In this document: positions 9,059-18,083 of the stretch, in pieces
Numbering within the stretch: position 1 is the stretch's first letter
Layout: every line of letters starts with the position of its first letter
From: a virus
Length of the DNA stretch: 64,000 nt
Virus record (IMG/VR): IMGVR_UViG_3300013772_000006
Location: 1-64,000 of that record
Direction: 5' to 3' (one strand)
The notes under the pieces: model-generated
The model's database searches: none
The model's input: the letters and a program-made list of their open reading frames with translations, nothing else
Told to the model about the DNA's origin: nothing
Translations under genes and position numbers: made by a program

Positions 9059-9931
9059 TCACCAGGTTAATAAAGCGACCCGCTGCCAAGTGTTTGTAGC
9101 CGTGCATACGTAGATATAGTTCACATCCCAGCAAATCATGCCCTGCTTACCGGGAGCCGACGAACTTGCCGGGGTAATCATGGGTGCTCTCAGTGGGGCA
9201 CCGCAAACAGAAAACTGGGTACTAAAAAAGTCTATTCCTAGAATAGACGGGCCCACACCAAAGAAATGAGCATTAATAGCCACGGTTGAGCCAGTAGCAT
9301 CAGAGCGAAAACCATCCCAATAAGCCCCAAGCGCGCCAGCATTTTGGGTACGGTTTTGAACCGCGACATAATTTACAGCAGCGCAATCAAATCCGTTATC
9401 GATATTATGAATTTCCACTGGGTTCAAAAACACGCCATTCGCGCCAGCAAAACAATCACCGTTGAATAGCGTGACAGCCGGATTGGCCCAAAACACGGAC
9501 GCCCCCGGTAAAGTCGAATTCACAGTACCCGTTGCATTAAACGCAACACAATCACCTTGGCCACTGTTCTGAACATGAATACGGGAGAAACACGCAGCAG
9601 TGCGACCCGAACTACTGTTTGTACTGTTGTTCCAGCCGGACTCGTTCAAAAAGTACGCCGCAATAGCCGATGCTTCTGGTGTATAAATATATCCCGTAGT
9701 TGGTTCCCCGAGTGTAGCCGTACCAGAAATCGTGTATGAAATAGGAAAAGTGACTTTACTCAAGTCGCCAGCAAATGCCGTTCCGATCCCATTCCAATTT
9801 CCTAATGTAGCAGGTCGAGATGAAACAATCTCTACAATTGGTTTACCAGGAGGACCCCACGGGCCTGTCGGACCCACAATAGACTGCATGAGCTGCTGGT
9901 CGTTGGCAACTTGTTGAACCAAACTTGTCAT
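9059..9931 (-). CDS. Putative virion protein with short collagen motif
   Basis: A 290-residue protein. Near residue 18 it has IVGPTGPWGPPGKP, a brief collagen-like stretch, followed by about 260 residues rich in Thr, Ser, Asn and Ala with beta-strand character and many NxS/T combinations, typical of phage fibre heads. I see no catalytic motif. No clear ribosome binding site precedes the ATG. It lies between the small gene after the portal and the collagen-like proteins, so a fibre or decoration protein is likely. Confidence 0.6.
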   Translation of the reverse strand: MTSLVQQVANDQQLMQSIVGPTGPWGPPGKPIVEIVSSRPATLGNWNGIGTAFAGDLSKVTFPISYTISGTATLGEPTTGYIYTPEASAIAAYFLNESGWNNSTNSSSGRTAACFSRIHVQNSGQGDCVAFNATGTVNSTLPGASVFWANPAVTLFNGDCFAGANGVFLNPVEIHNIDNGFDCAAVNYVAVQNRTQNAGALGAYWDGFRSDATGSTVAINAHFFGVGPSILGIDFFSTQFSVCGAPLRAPMITPASSSAPGKQGMICWDVNYIYVCTATNTWQRVALLTW

Positions 9932-9986
9932 ATATGATCAACTATTAAGCGGTTGACTAGATAATTTTCTCATTGTAAGCGGTGCA

Positions 9987-10199
9987 TTAACCGTATCCGA
10001 AAACGGAATATCGGCCACGAAGATCCTCACCCGCTGTAGATATAGACGGAGCCGCAACGACAACCTTTTCCGTAGAAAACCGGGCAAAGTCCTGGTTCAA
10101 TGTCGCAAAGGTATGCGTTGTGTCACCTGGCAGAACCACGTTCACTGTAGGAACAGGTGCCACACTACCTGGTGGCAAAATGAGAAGTGGGCGGCTCAT
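9987..10199 (-). CDS. Small hypothetical protein after portal (70 aa)
   Basis: A 70-residue protein whose ATG overlaps the portal stop as TAATG, so it is translated with the portal. The N-terminus MSRPLLILPPGSVAPVPT is hydrophobic and proline-rich, and the rest is polar. No family is recognised. By position it could be a minor head or connector component. Confidence 0.55.
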   Translation of the reverse strand: MSRPLLILPPGSVAPVPTVNVVLPGDTTHTFATLNQDFARFSTEKVVVAAPSISTAGEDLRGRYSVFGYG

Positions 10200-12442
10200 T
10201 ATCCGACTCCACCTGTTACGGGCATGGCCCCTGAACCTGGTTGATTACCGACGACCGCGGTCTGCGGTCCCATTGAATTCGAAGTCTGCCCCGCCTGATT
10301 ACCTTGGCCCTGCGCGGCTAGTTGCGCCATGCCGGGCTCCGTACCGATATGGACCGGCGGACCTTCGGGCAGGCGAGCCCGAGTGGCCAGTACGCCAGCC
10401 GTGAGTTCTGTAGCGATCCGTTGAACGCCCATACCAACGCCCTTCTGGATGCCTTCTTCGACCCGCTGCTCGAGGGCCTGCTGGTTCCCCTGTGTTTTGG
10501 CTTGATCCTCCTGTTTGACCATCTGGTCAATCTCTTGTTCGGACGGAATGATCTCTTCGCCATCTAACCCCACCACATTGGACACCGCACGAAGCAGGTT
10601 GGCACGGCCCTTGATGCCCATGATCTTCTGGTCGACCGGGTTCATCGTGTGCTGCAGCAACTCGATCTGGCGCTGGCGCATGGTTTCTTTCTGGATCGCG
10701 ACGTTGACACCTTGGACACTAACTTCTTCTTCACCGGTCAACAAGCCAGAGGTATCCGTCAGCAAGATCATATCAAACAATTGCAGAAGGGACTGCTCGA
10801 GAACCTCACGATCGATATTCGCGCTCACGGTTTGCAAGATCTTGGAGGCATTGCCCATCAGCATTGCCAGGCCCGAAGCGGTGCGCCCAGCACCACCCCC
10901 AGCTTGACCACCAACGTACTTGGGAATTGCTGACACGTCGTCCGCAATATCGACAAACTTTTGGAAGACCGCCATCAACGGTTCGGCGTTCGACGTCGGC
11001 ATGAAGAACTTGATCGGGTCGCCAGTGTTGGCGCCCATTGGGTTGTCTACGACGTGCCAGCGTTTCCATGCGTACAGATCCTCTCCATTCTCTTCTGGTG
11101 CTAGGCGGCTGTCGTTAACCACCACTTGAGGACCGGATGCGATCGACATGTTGTTAACCAACGAACGGAGAGTGGCATTGGCCACTTCTTGGAGGTCGGC
11201 CAATAGATCCGAGAGGCCGTTCCCAACAGGTGTACCTGGTACTTTTTCAAATGACGTAATGAAATAAGGGTGGCGCTGGCGAGGGCTAGGTGATAAATGA
11301 GCTTTGATGACGTGACTACCAACCACCCATGCTTGGATATTATAATCGCGGAGTTCATCGGGCACAGCCAAACCGTAGTCTTGGAGGGTACGCCCTTGGA
11401 CATTGCCGTTGAACTCCATCATGCTGATCAAGCCGGAACGGTTCCAAGCTGGATTCTCCCGGCTTTCGAGCACCGCCCGTTCAGCATCTGTCATATCCCA
11501 GTTATCATATAGCCCACCACGGCCGTACTCGTCAAGACACGCCCTAATCTCGTCATGGTTGTATCCGGGCAAGTCGAGAAGATCGTTGAGCTCCGCACGC
11601 GACAGGCGAAGCTTCTCAATCATATTGGCATTGGCTACGTCTGACACACCTGGGGTCCACCACAGATCAAACGGCGATACCCGGTTCCAGGTGAGGAGGG
11701 GGGTCTGCTGTATCGTTGGGGCACCACCACCGTCGGGCCAGGTGACCTTCGGCATAATCTTAACCACAGGGCCCTTGATGCAAGCAAACACGAAGATCGG
11801 TAGATCAACCAGAAACTCCGCGAGGGCGTGGTAATATCCGCCATCCCGCAGCAGTTGTTCAATCTTGTCTTCTGAGTCCCGGGCCTGCTGGCTGGCCTTC
11901 TTTTTGGCCGCATCCTTGGCCGCCTCCAAGAGGGCGGTCTTGCGCTGTTCAAGCTGGTCCGGCGGGATTTGCTGGCCCTGCTGTTGCCCCATTTGGACCT
12001 CAGATTGAACCAATTTGTCCACGGATTGTAGGATATTTGGGGGTACCTTGGGGTCTTTCGGTGGGCGCAGGCCCCAAGCCTGGTCCTGGCCTAGGTAAAT
12101 ATCTCGCAGAAGAGAGCTTGCTGCCCGGCATTTTTGCGCCGTTATGCGTGCATAAACGGCACTCCCGCCAAACTTTTTTATTTCGGCTAGTTTGGATGGG
12201 GAGTACTGACCATTGAACACCCGAAGGGCCTCGATCAGTCGATTGGACCACCCAGATTGGGTGTTTCTGTGGTTCCGGAAGATCTCGTACTGACCACGAA
12301 TATAGCTGGCCAAGGACGATATATCGGGTGCTGGCGGCGCGTTGGCCGTAGCTTTATCCTGCGCTCGCTGCTGAAGCTGTTGCTCGAGGGCGGCGGGGGG
12401 TATAACTTGAAGGACGCCTTCGGAACCTAATGATTGGGCCAT
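10199..12442 (-). CDS. Portal protein (podovirus-like head-tail connector)
   Basis: A 747-residue portal forming the dodecameric DNA entry channel. Early residues (IRGQYEIFRNHRNTQSGW, then ALRVFNGQYSP) match large podovirus portals, the middle carries the stem/clip-like helices, and the C-terminus is a Gln-rich coiled region (EEGIQKGVGMGVQ) as in barrel-bearing portals. The length suits this class. GAGG precedes the ATG. It is divergent from the packaging genes across an 84-base promoter gap. The call rests on overall pattern and context rather than a single motif. Confidence 0.8.
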   Translation of the reverse strand: MAQSLGSEGVLQVIPPAALEQQLQQRAQDKATANAPPAPDISSLASYIRGQYEIFRNHRNTQSGWSNRLIEALRVFNGQYSPSKLAEIKKFGGSAVYARITAQKCRAASSLLRDIYLGQDQAWGLRPPKDPKVPPNILQSVDKLVQSEVQMGQQQGQQIPPDQLEQRKTALLEAAKDAAKKKASQQARDSEDKIEQLLRDGGYYHALAEFLVDLPIFVFACIKGPVVKIMPKVTWPDGGGAPTIQQTPLLTWNRVSPFDLWWTPGVSDVANANMIEKLRLSRAELNDLLDLPGYNHDEIRACLDEYGRGGLYDNWDMTDAERAVLESRENPAWNRSGLISMMEFNGNVQGRTLQDYGLAVPDELRDYNIQAWVVGSHVIKAHLSPSPRQRHPYFITSFEKVPGTPVGNGLSDLLADLQEVANATLRSLVNNMSIASGPQVVVNDSRLAPEENGEDLYAWKRWHVVDNPMGANTGDPIKFFMPTSNAEPLMAVFQKFVDIADDVSAIPKYVGGQAGGGAGRTASGLAMLMGNASKILQTVSANIDREVLEQSLLQLFDMILLTDTSGLLTGEEEVSVQGVNVAIQKETMRQRQIELLQHTMNPVDQKIMGIKGRANLLRAVSNVVGLDGEEIIPSEQEIDQMVKQEDQAKTQGNQQALEQRVEEGIQKGVGMGVQRIATELTAGVLATRARLPEGPPVHIGTEPGMAQLAAQGQGNQAGQTSNSMGPQTAVVGNQPGSGAMPVTGGVG

Positions 12443-12526
12443 GCTGCCTCGACTGGAAAACTCGCTTGACGACGATACCGTCTAGATGCTAAGGATTTCT
12501 TAACGTGTGTTCGGCATCATAAACTC
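12443..12526. promoter_or_regulatory. Divergent intergenic region between portal and packaging genes
   Basis: An 84-base gap separates the leftward portal gene and the rightward small-terminase candidate, so promoters for both late units must lie here or further upstream. On the plus strand TTGACG occurs near 12463 and CATAAA near 12516, but I could not assign a convincing -35/-10 pair with standard spacing. This is stated from gene direction rather than a firm motif. Confidence 0.35.
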
Positions 12527-13060
12527 ATGAGTAAGAAGTCAAAAACGGTACCCGCAACCGTGATACTTCCGCCGTTGCCGGTCCACCTACCAGAGGGAAT
12601 TAACCTCACCCCCACAGGGCTCGCGGCACTGGCGCGCGAGGTAGCCATCGATATTAAAGAACTGCCTGACATACTAAGGCTGTACAAACTCACGGAAAGC
12701 GAGTATAAGCGTATCTGTGAGCTACCGTTCTACTCGAAAGCCCTGGCAGCGGCCACGATCGAGTGGCAAAGTGCCGAGGGCACCCACACACGTATAAAAC
12801 TGGAAGCGGCGGCGATCATGGAAGATGCAATGCCAGGGTTAGCCGCTCGCATGAAGAGCCGCGACGAAGCCTTTCCAGCAGCAATAGAAGCGGGGAAACT
12901 GTTCGCGAAACTGGCCGGACTTGACACAGCGGCAAAAACAAGCGAAGGGGCGAGTGAAAAATTTGTAATCAAAATCGACCTCGGTGCCGACCGGCAACTG
13001 AAGTTCGAGAAGGATATTACACCTATCCTCCCCGTAATAGAACAAGAGCCCCAGAAATGA
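12527..13060 (+). CDS. Putative small terminase subunit
   Basis: A 177-residue protein. A helical N-terminal half (LAREVAIDIKELPDILRLY, then LTESEYKRICELP) looks like a DNA-binding domain. A second helical region (IKLEAAAIMEDAMPGLAARM) could oligomerise, and the C-terminus (KFVIKIDLGADRQLKFEKD) may contact the large subunit. The position before the large terminase, with only mobile-type and exonuclease genes between, supports TerS. No sequence motif proves it. Its stop overlaps the LAGLIDADG gene start as ATGA. No strong ribosome binding site is visible. Confidence 0.6.
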   Translation: MSKKSKTVPATVILPPLPVHLPEGINLTPTGLAALAREVAIDIKELPDILRLYKLTESEYKRICELPFYSKALAAATIEWQSAEGTHTRIKLEAAAIMEDAMPGLAARMKSRDEAFPAAIEAGKLFAKLAGLDTAAKTSEGASEKFVIKIDLGADRQLKFEKDITPILPVIEQEPQK

Positions 13061-13590
13061 GCGAAATAGAGTTAGCTTGGGCGGCGGGATTCTTTGATGG
13101 AGAGGGAAATAGTAATTCCTCTGGGAGAACCTTTGCAATGCGGATATCCCAGGTCCATAGAGAAGTCCTCGACCGATTCTGTGCTGCGGTGGGGGCTGGT
13201 AAAGTATATGGCCCCTATCCAGCCAAACAGGAAAACCGACAACCACAATACCGGTATGAAGTGGCGGGCCTATCGGCCCGCCAGGTTTACGAAAAACTTA
13301 GGCCATTTCTCGGCACAGTGAAAAAAGAACAGGCCGATAAAGCAGCAGCTTGGTATGATGCCACTATAACGAGACACTGTATACCACCCAATACTCGGGT
13401 CGAAATCCAGCAACTATATGAACAACACACCGACCCGCTTATCGGGGCGAAACGGCGTGGTGGAAAAATTCACTCAAAGGCGATATCCTTCTGTAAAAAA
13501 TTTCCTACCCGGTGGAATATCACACCAGGTGGCCTCTATCAGCTTGTTAAAAAAATGGATAAAGGTACCCCATGCCAACCCCCTCTGTAA
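13057..13590 (+). CDS. LAGLIDADG-type homing endonuclease
   Basis: A 177-residue protein starting with WAAGFFDGEGN at about residues 8-18, which is one LAGLIDADG helix with the catalytic Asp/Glu. The single motif implies that it acts as a homodimer. Residues up to 110 follow the ββαββ pattern (MRISQV, RYEVAGL), and the C-terminal 60 residues look like a helix-turn-helix. It is inserted between the TerS candidate and an exonuclease gene and overlaps both by a few bases. It is probably a free-standing selfish homing gene. Confidence 0.8.
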   Translation: MSEIELAWAAGFFDGEGNSNSSGRTFAMRISQVHREVLDRFCAAVGAGKVYGPYPAKQENRQPQYRYEVAGLSARQVYEKLRPFLGTVKKEQADKAAAWYDATITRHCIPPNTRVEIQQLYEQHTDPLIGAKRRGGKIHSKAISFCKKFPTRWNITPGGLYQLVKKMDKGTPCQPPL

Positions 13591-14342
13591 TTTTTATAGA
13601 TATCGAGACAGCCCCTTCCCTCGGTTATTTCTGGGGTAAACTTTATGACACAAACATCATAGAGGTTTCAGTACCGTGGCGGATGTTGTCTTTTGCCTTC
13701 AAACGCCAAGACGAAGACAAGATACATTGCCGCGCATTGCCAGACTATAAAACATTTAAACACGATAAAGAAGACGACAAAGAACTAATTGAAGATCTAC
13801 ACGATCTCTTTGATGAAGCGGATATACTGATCGCCCATAACGGTGACCGATTTGACATCCGAAAAACAAACGCGCGTTTTATCATGCAGGGGTTGCGGCC
13901 ACCCTCGCCATATAAAACAATCGACACCTTAAAAGCCGCCCGACGATTTTTTCTCTTTGAAAGTAATCGCCTTGACTCTCTTGGGCAATATCTTGGCGTT
14001 GGGCGCAAGCTGCCCCATACTGGGTTTGATTTGTGGAAGCGGTGTATGACAGGAGAAAAAAAGGCCTGGGACACCATGCGGGCGTATAACAAACACGACA
14101 TAGTCCTACTAGAAAATGTATACGAAAAGCTGAAACCGTGGATGAGTAATCATCCTGACTTGACGATCTATACTGACCAGCCGGGCTGCCCAACGTGCAG
14201 ATCGACAAAAGTCCATCGTCGCGGGTTCGCCGTCAGCCGCAAGCGCAAGTATCGTCGCTACCACTGTGGCACCTGTGGGTCGTGGTTCCAAGGCGCGGTG
14301 ATCAAGGCAGGCGAGAAAGTACCGGATAATCATGGGCACTAA
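13572..14342 (+). CDS. DEDD-family 3'-5' exonuclease-like protein with zinc ribbon
   Basis: A 256-residue RNase H-like exonuclease. FIDIETAP (8-15) is Exo I with D and E, IAHNGDRFDIRKTNARF near 95-111 is Exo II, and YNKHDIVLLENVY near 176 is Exo III of the DEDDy type. The C-terminal about 50 residues add a zinc ribbon, CPTC ... CGTC, with a very basic linker. The fold matches the exonuclease part of family B polymerases but there is no polymerase domain. It sits inside the terminase locus and overlaps the upstream homing gene. A role in DNA processing or a mobile-type nuclease is possible. Confidence 0.7.
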   Translation: MPTPSVIFIDIETAPSLGYFWGKLYDTNIIEVSVPWRMLSFAFKRQDEDKIHCRALPDYKTFKHDKEDDKELIEDLHDLFDEADILIAHNGDRFDIRKTNARFIMQGLRPPSPYKTIDTLKAARRFFLFESNRLDSLGQYLGVGRKLPHTGFDLWKRCMTGEKKAWDTMRAYNKHDIVLLENVYEKLKPWMSNHPDLTIYTDQPGCPTCRSTKVHRRGFAVSRKRKYRRYHCGTCGSWFQGAVIKAGEKVPDNHGH

Positions 14343-14784
14343 ACTAACAGCCGAAGAGCGCCATCAGCACAAACTTGACAACCACAATAGGTGGCAGACG
14401 AGAAACCCTACATACAACAAAAATTATTATATGAAAAATAGAGAAAGACAATTAACCCGCAGCAAACAAAATAGAAAAAACCTCAGTCCAGAAGTTCTAA
14501 AATATCGCATGCGAGAAATGACTCTTCGGCGACACGGGACGACAGATATAGAATACCAGACAAGACTGGCGGCACAACAGGGCCATTGCGTCTTCTGTAA
14601 TGTAACGCCAGCCCAGTGCCGACATGGGGTCCTTCATATAGACCACGATCCTACCAAGAAAAAGGGTGAGCCAGGATATATTAGAGGCTTACTATGCGTT
14701 GGACACAACACGGCGCTCGGAAAACTCGGTGACAACGAAGCGGGCCTACTTAAAGCACTCGCTTATATACGGGGAGAATTATAG
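14332..14784 (+). CDS. HNH homing endonuclease, endonuclease VII-like
   Basis: A 150-residue protein. The basic N-terminus (HKLDNHNRWQTRNPTYNKNYY) precedes an HNH core: CVFC near residue 84, LHIDHDP near 102, YIRGLLCVGHNTALGKL and a closing helix. The second cysteine pair is reduced to a single Cys (LLCVGHN), so zinc binding may differ from the paralogue near the glycan operon. It overlaps the exonuclease stop and the GTG of the large terminase. A selfish homing gene inside the packaging locus is likely. Confidence 0.75.
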   Translation: MGTKLTAEERHQHKLDNHNRWQTRNPTYNKNYYMKNRERQLTRSKQNRKNLSPEVLKYRMREMTLRRHGTTDIEYQTRLAAQQGHCVFCNVTPAQCRHGVLHIDHDPTKKKGEPGYIRGLLCVGHNTALGKLGDNEAGLLKALAYIRGEL

Positions 14785-16238
14785 TGTCAATAAGTTTTAC
14801 GGCTCCGAAAACTTGTGCGACATTCATGAAATCCGATGCCTTTGGCCGGATTATCGCGGGTCCGGTTGGCTCAGGAAAAACTACATCCTGTATTATGGAA
14901 TTATTTCGGCGAGCCATGGAGCAAAACCCCGGCAAGAACGGATTACGACACACGCGCTTTGCAATTGTCCGCCAAACCTTAAAGCAACTTCGGGATACCG
15001 TGCTCCTCGATATACAAGGCCGACTGGGAGAGGTCGGACGTTGGATGGTGAGTACATATACGTTCCATTTAGAATTCGGCGATGTCCGGAGTGAGTGGCT
15101 TTTCGTGCCACTCGAAAATGCCGAAGATCAAGCCCGGCTCCTAAGTATGCAATTGACGGGGGCCTTTTTATCGGAAGCAATTGAAATGAACCTCGATGTA
15201 ATAGCGCCGCTCAGCGGTCGGCTGGGCCGATTTCCGGCGGGCGACCAAGGAAATTGCACATGGCACGGGTGGATAGCTGATACCAATATGCCAGTAGAAC
15301 TTTCGCCGTGGCACCAGTTCATGACCGATCCGCCACCCAACGTTCAGGTATTTATACAGCCGTCCGGCTTAAGCCCTCTCGCGGAAAATCTAAATTTTCT
15401 ATTACAGACCGACGAAACTATGGCACTACCGTTTGACCACCCCGACCGAGTAGCACAGGGGCGAAAATACTACGAGCGCTTCGTAGAACAATATGGAGAG
15501 AACAGCACGTGGGTAAAGAGATACGTGTTCGCAGAGTTCGGCGACGACCCATCTGGCATGGCGGTGTTTCGGGAAACATTCAGAAGCGATTTTCACGTCG
15601 CTCCAACTACAGAGCTTATACCAGGATATCCGCTTATCATTGGACAAGATTTCGGCCGTAACCCGTGGTCATTGATCGCACAGTTCGATCACATGGGAAG
15701 ACTACTCGTCCACGAAGAAGTACCCGCACAAAACATGGGGCTTGAGAAACATGTCCAAGAAAACCTTCGCCCTCGTCTACTTAGCGATAAGTATCTGGGT
15801 TATCGAGTTGCCGTTGTCGGTGATCCGTCGGGCATTAATAAAGGCCAGACTACGGAAGAGTCGTGCTTCGACCTACTCAAACGCCTTGGCATCCCTGCCT
15901 TTCCCGCGGTTACTAATGACATTGAACCGCGCCTACGTGCTGTCGAAGCTCTACTTGGAAGACAGGTACAAGGAAAAGCGGCGCTACTGATCAATGCCGA
16001 AGGGTGCCCCAAGCTAATCCGAGGACTGGCCGGCGGCTACCGGTTCACCCGTACGCGCGACGGCAAGATGAAGCCACAGCCCGAGAAGAACGATAAAGAC
16101 GGGTTCTCGCACGGACAGGACACGCTGCAGTACGTCTGTCTGGTGGTGAACGGCGGGTTGGTGCCGGTGATCTCAAAGCTGCTATACCCAAAACCAAAAG
16201 TAGTGCGGCCCAAGTTCACGTCAGAGGCGTGGACTTAG
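14784..16238 (+). CDS. terL: Terminase large subunit
   Basis: A 484-residue packaging motor ATPase/nuclease. IIAGPVGSGKTTS has the Walker A at 26-33, LTGAFLSEAIEM near 130 is the Walker B/catalytic Glu region, and IIGQDFGR near 282 starts the RNase H-like nuclease with its first Asp. Near the C-terminus, KNDKDGFSHGQDTLQY matches terminases of podovirus-like phages. It uses a GTG start, placed at GGGGAG and overlapping the upstream TAG. It converges with a tiny minus-strand gene at its stop codon. It cuts and pumps genome DNA into the prohead through the portal. Confidence 0.9.
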   Translation: MSISFTAPKTCATFMKSDAFGRIIAGPVGSGKTTSCIMELFRRAMEQNPGKNGLRHTRFAIVRQTLKQLRDTVLLDIQGRLGEVGRWMVSTYTFHLEFGDVRSEWLFVPLENAEDQARLLSMQLTGAFLSEAIEMNLDVIAPLSGRLGRFPAGDQGNCTWHGWIADTNMPVELSPWHQFMTDPPPNVQVFIQPSGLSPLAENLNFLLQTDETMALPFDHPDRVAQGRKYYERFVEQYGENSTWVKRYVFAEFGDDPSGMAVFRETFRSDFHVAPTTELIPGYPLIIGQDFGRNPWSLIAQFDHMGRLLVHEEVPAQNMGLEKHVQENLRPRLLSDKYLGYRVAVVGDPSGINKGQTTEESCFDLLKRLGIPAFPAVTNDIEPRLRAVEALLGRQVQGKAALLINAEGCPKLIRGLAGGYRFTRTRDGKMKPQPEKNDKDGFSHGQDTLQYVCLVVNGGLVPVISKLLYPKPKVVRPKFTSEAWT

Positions 16239-16372
16239 TACCCGTAAAAATCCTTCACTATACGCATATGCTTAGCCCACTTCCAGTCGGGCTCATTTAA
16301 CAGCGCATGCAATATTCGGTGACGAGCGATCGCGCACTCGCGCATGATATGCCATATTCCTGCTGGTGTCAT
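16235..16372 (-). CDS. Hypothetical microprotein (45 aa)
   Basis: A 45-residue basic protein (MTPAGIWHIMRECAIARHR ... KDFYGY) whose ATG overlaps the stop of the upstream coiled-coil gene as ATGA. Its own TAA overlaps the TerL stop on the other strand, so two converging genes share bases. The composition (Trp, His, Arg) and tight coupling suggest that it is real. The function is unknown. Confidence 0.5.
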   Translation of the reverse strand: MTPAGIWHIMRECAIARHRILHALLNEPDWKWAKHMRIVKDFYGY

Positions 16373-16992
16373 TTCACTAGCGGCCCTAGATAAGTATGTC
16401 CTAGTGACAAAAGATAAAATACCATGGTACCCCCAGTCACAATCCAGGCAAATAGTTCGCGCTTACCCAAGCCCTCGCCCGTCGCTTGGCTTGTCGCTAT
16501 TTTTAACCCAGCAACGCTCTGGGCCATAGCTTCGAGCGCGGCCGCGGTCTTTTGACCAAAAGCATCGAGAGCCTTGGTAAAATCACTGCGGGTAACGATC
16601 TGTTCGGACGCGAGACTAGCCAGCGCCGACGCTAGAGCTGGATCAGCCACACTAGACCGGCCAATCTGGGTCAAGCGGAACTCTTCCAATTTTGCCACGC
16701 GGATATCAAAACTGGTTTGAATTTGAACAAGCTGGGAGTACACAAGATCAGACTTTTCCTTCACGGCACCCGAAAGAATGGCCGATACCTGGTTCTCAGA
16801 TGCCTGTCGTGTATCGGCTAATTGGGTGTCATAATACCGGCGGAGCTCGGCCAATTGGTCAAGACGGATCGTCTCAGCATCCCGCATAGCGTCTTGGTGA
16901 CGACTCTCGGCCGCCACCAACTCCGCCACATTTTGCGTTGGGTCCCCACCAAATGTGGAAATCCTACGTTTCGGGTCTTGTACAATAGGCAT
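16369..16992 (-). CDS. Coiled-coil protein with C-terminal membrane anchor
   Basis: A 207-residue protein beginning MPIVQDPK behind GGGAG. Residues about 20-100 form a long charged coiled coil (ELVAAESRHQDAMRDAETI and onward), followed by an Ala-rich helical part. The C-terminus ends in one hydrophobic segment (WIVTGGTMVFYLLSLG) that would anchor it in the inner membrane. It is the next-to-last gene of a leftward accessory operon. It could be a spanin- or holin-like lysis helper or a membrane-bound virion assembly factor; nothing decides between these. Confidence 0.6.
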   Translation of the reverse strand: MPIVQDPKRRISTFGGDPTQNVAELVAAESRHQDAMRDAETIRLDQLAELRRYYDTQLADTRQASENQVSAILSGAVKEKSDLVYSQLVQIQTSFDIRVAKLEEFRLTQIGRSSVADPALASALASLASEQIVTRSDFTKALDAFGQKTAAALEAMAQSVAGLKIATSQATGEGLGKRELFAWIVTGGTMVFYLLSLGHTYLGPLVK

Positions 16993-17055
16993 TAAAAATC
17001 GCTCCCGCCACCCTACCATCCCCCGCCGTTATATTCGGGCAGGGGCTCGACCCTA

Positions 17056-17097
17056 AGCTAGGTGATTATGATTAAAAAGGCATTAATCCACCTAGCT
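17056..17097 (-). terminator. Hairpin at end of minus-strand gene, possible terminator
   Basis: AGCTAGGTG (17056-17064) and CACCTAGCT (17089-17097) form a perfect 9-base stem around a loop containing a second short GATTA/TAATC pairing. It covers the stop codon of the gene that ends at 17092. No T-run follows on the minus strand, so it could instead protect the mRNA 3' end. Confidence 0.4.
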
Positions 17098-17457
17098 AAC
17101 CTTGTCCTCAGAGGTCGGGCAGGAAGCAACCAGCTGCACCTGTTTTAGCAGGCCCAGACGCTCAATCTCACCAAAACCAATCAACTGTACCTTTGCCTCG
17201 GCCAGACGCTCAGCGGTCAGCTTTTGTGCCTTCTCTAGATCAATCAGCCGGGAAATAACCTGAAGCTGACTAAGATAAACATTAAAGGAAATCGCCGAGG
17301 TGAGCAGTCGGGCAAATGGCTCCCTCATAATCTTCCGATCAAAGCCATCGAGAACCGCCATGGCGGCACCGGCTTGCAATTGGTCAATAGTAGTAGATGC
17401 ACATGGGATAGACAAGGAAGCAAGCAGATAGCCCTCATCAATTTGGGGGTCAGCCAT
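17092..17457 (-). CDS. Hypothetical protein (121 aa)
   Basis: A 121-residue, mostly helical protein starting MADPQIDEGYLLA behind GGAGGG. It contains a conserved-looking stretch LLTSAISFNVYLSQLQVISRLIDLEKAQKL and a Cys near each end. Its ATG overlaps the stop of the winged-helix regulator gene, so the two are co-translated. It could partner that regulator or belong to the following membrane protein. No domain is recognised. Confidence 0.55.
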   Translation of the reverse strand: MADPQIDEGYLLASLSIPCASTTIDQLQAGAAMAVLDGFDRKIMREPFARLLTSAISFNVYLSQLQVISRLIDLEKAQKLTAERLAEAKVQLIGFGEIERLGLLKQVQLVASCPTSEDKVS

Positions 17458-18043
17458 TCTCACCCTCCGGTGCATTGAGGCGAGTGACAAAATTATCCAG
17501 CAGTAGGGTAGCCTTTTTCCGCATGTCCGGGGTCATATAGTAGCCCGACGCCCACTGTGTCTCGATCTCTATGCCGAACGGGACCAGACGCTTCCGTAAA
17601 TGGCAAACAACCACGTCGACCATCTTGGGGTCGGTTTCTTCCTTGTTTGGCTTGCGCCGGCCCTCTATGACTTGGTGGAGGGTGTTCTTGATCACCTCGG
17701 TGCGCTTGATCAGGACGGCAAAGAGAGCGGCCTGCAGCTTTGTCACCTTGAACAAACGGGCAATATTGAAGATGGTCTTCTCTTCATCCAGCTTGGGCTT
17801 ACCCAAGGCGTCGGGTATCCGGTGGTCACGTAGTACATTAACCGGCCAGTCGTCCCGTGGCATGCAGACGATCTGCCCACAGTCGATCGCTAAATGGAGG
17901 GCATCCCGGACATCCTCGGATGCATGTTTGATCGCTCGAGCGATCGCTCGTACTGGGACACCTTCGTCAGCTAAGCGTACGGCAATGGAAGCGACTACCG
18001 GGTTAAGAGGTTCCTCGGTATTAGGGATCGATGGGGTAGGCAT
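17450..18043 (-). CDS. CtrA/OmpR-like winged-helix DNA-binding protein
   Basis: A 197-residue putative regulator with two DNA-binding modules. Residues about 15-60 (VRLADEGVPVRAIARAIKHA ... ALHLAIDCGQIV) look like a helix-turn-helix. Residues about 85-175 resemble the C-terminal winged helix of OmpR-family response regulators: VTKLQAALFAVLIKR, then DPKMVDVVVCHLRKRL as the recognition-helix region and IEIETQWASGYYM as the wing. The last two segments are close to the CtrA versions (IIDVFICKLRKKL, IETVWGRGYVL). There is no receiver domain. AAGGA precedes the ATG, and a CtrA-type box lies about 45 bases upstream. It may imitate or oppose host CtrA or autoregulate. Confidence 0.65.
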   Translation of the reverse strand: MPTPSIPNTEEPLNPVVASIAVRLADEGVPVRAIARAIKHASEDVRDALHLAIDCGQIVCMPRDDWPVNVLRDHRIPDALGKPKLDEEKTIFNIARLFKVTKLQAALFAVLIKRTEVIKNTLHQVIEGRRKPNKEETDPKMVDVVVCHLRKRLVPFGIEIETQWASGYYMTPDMRKKATLLLDNFVTRLNAPEGENG

Positions 18044-18083
18044 TAAGCGGTCCTTTGCAAAAGCCACCCACCGTAGTTCCCCG

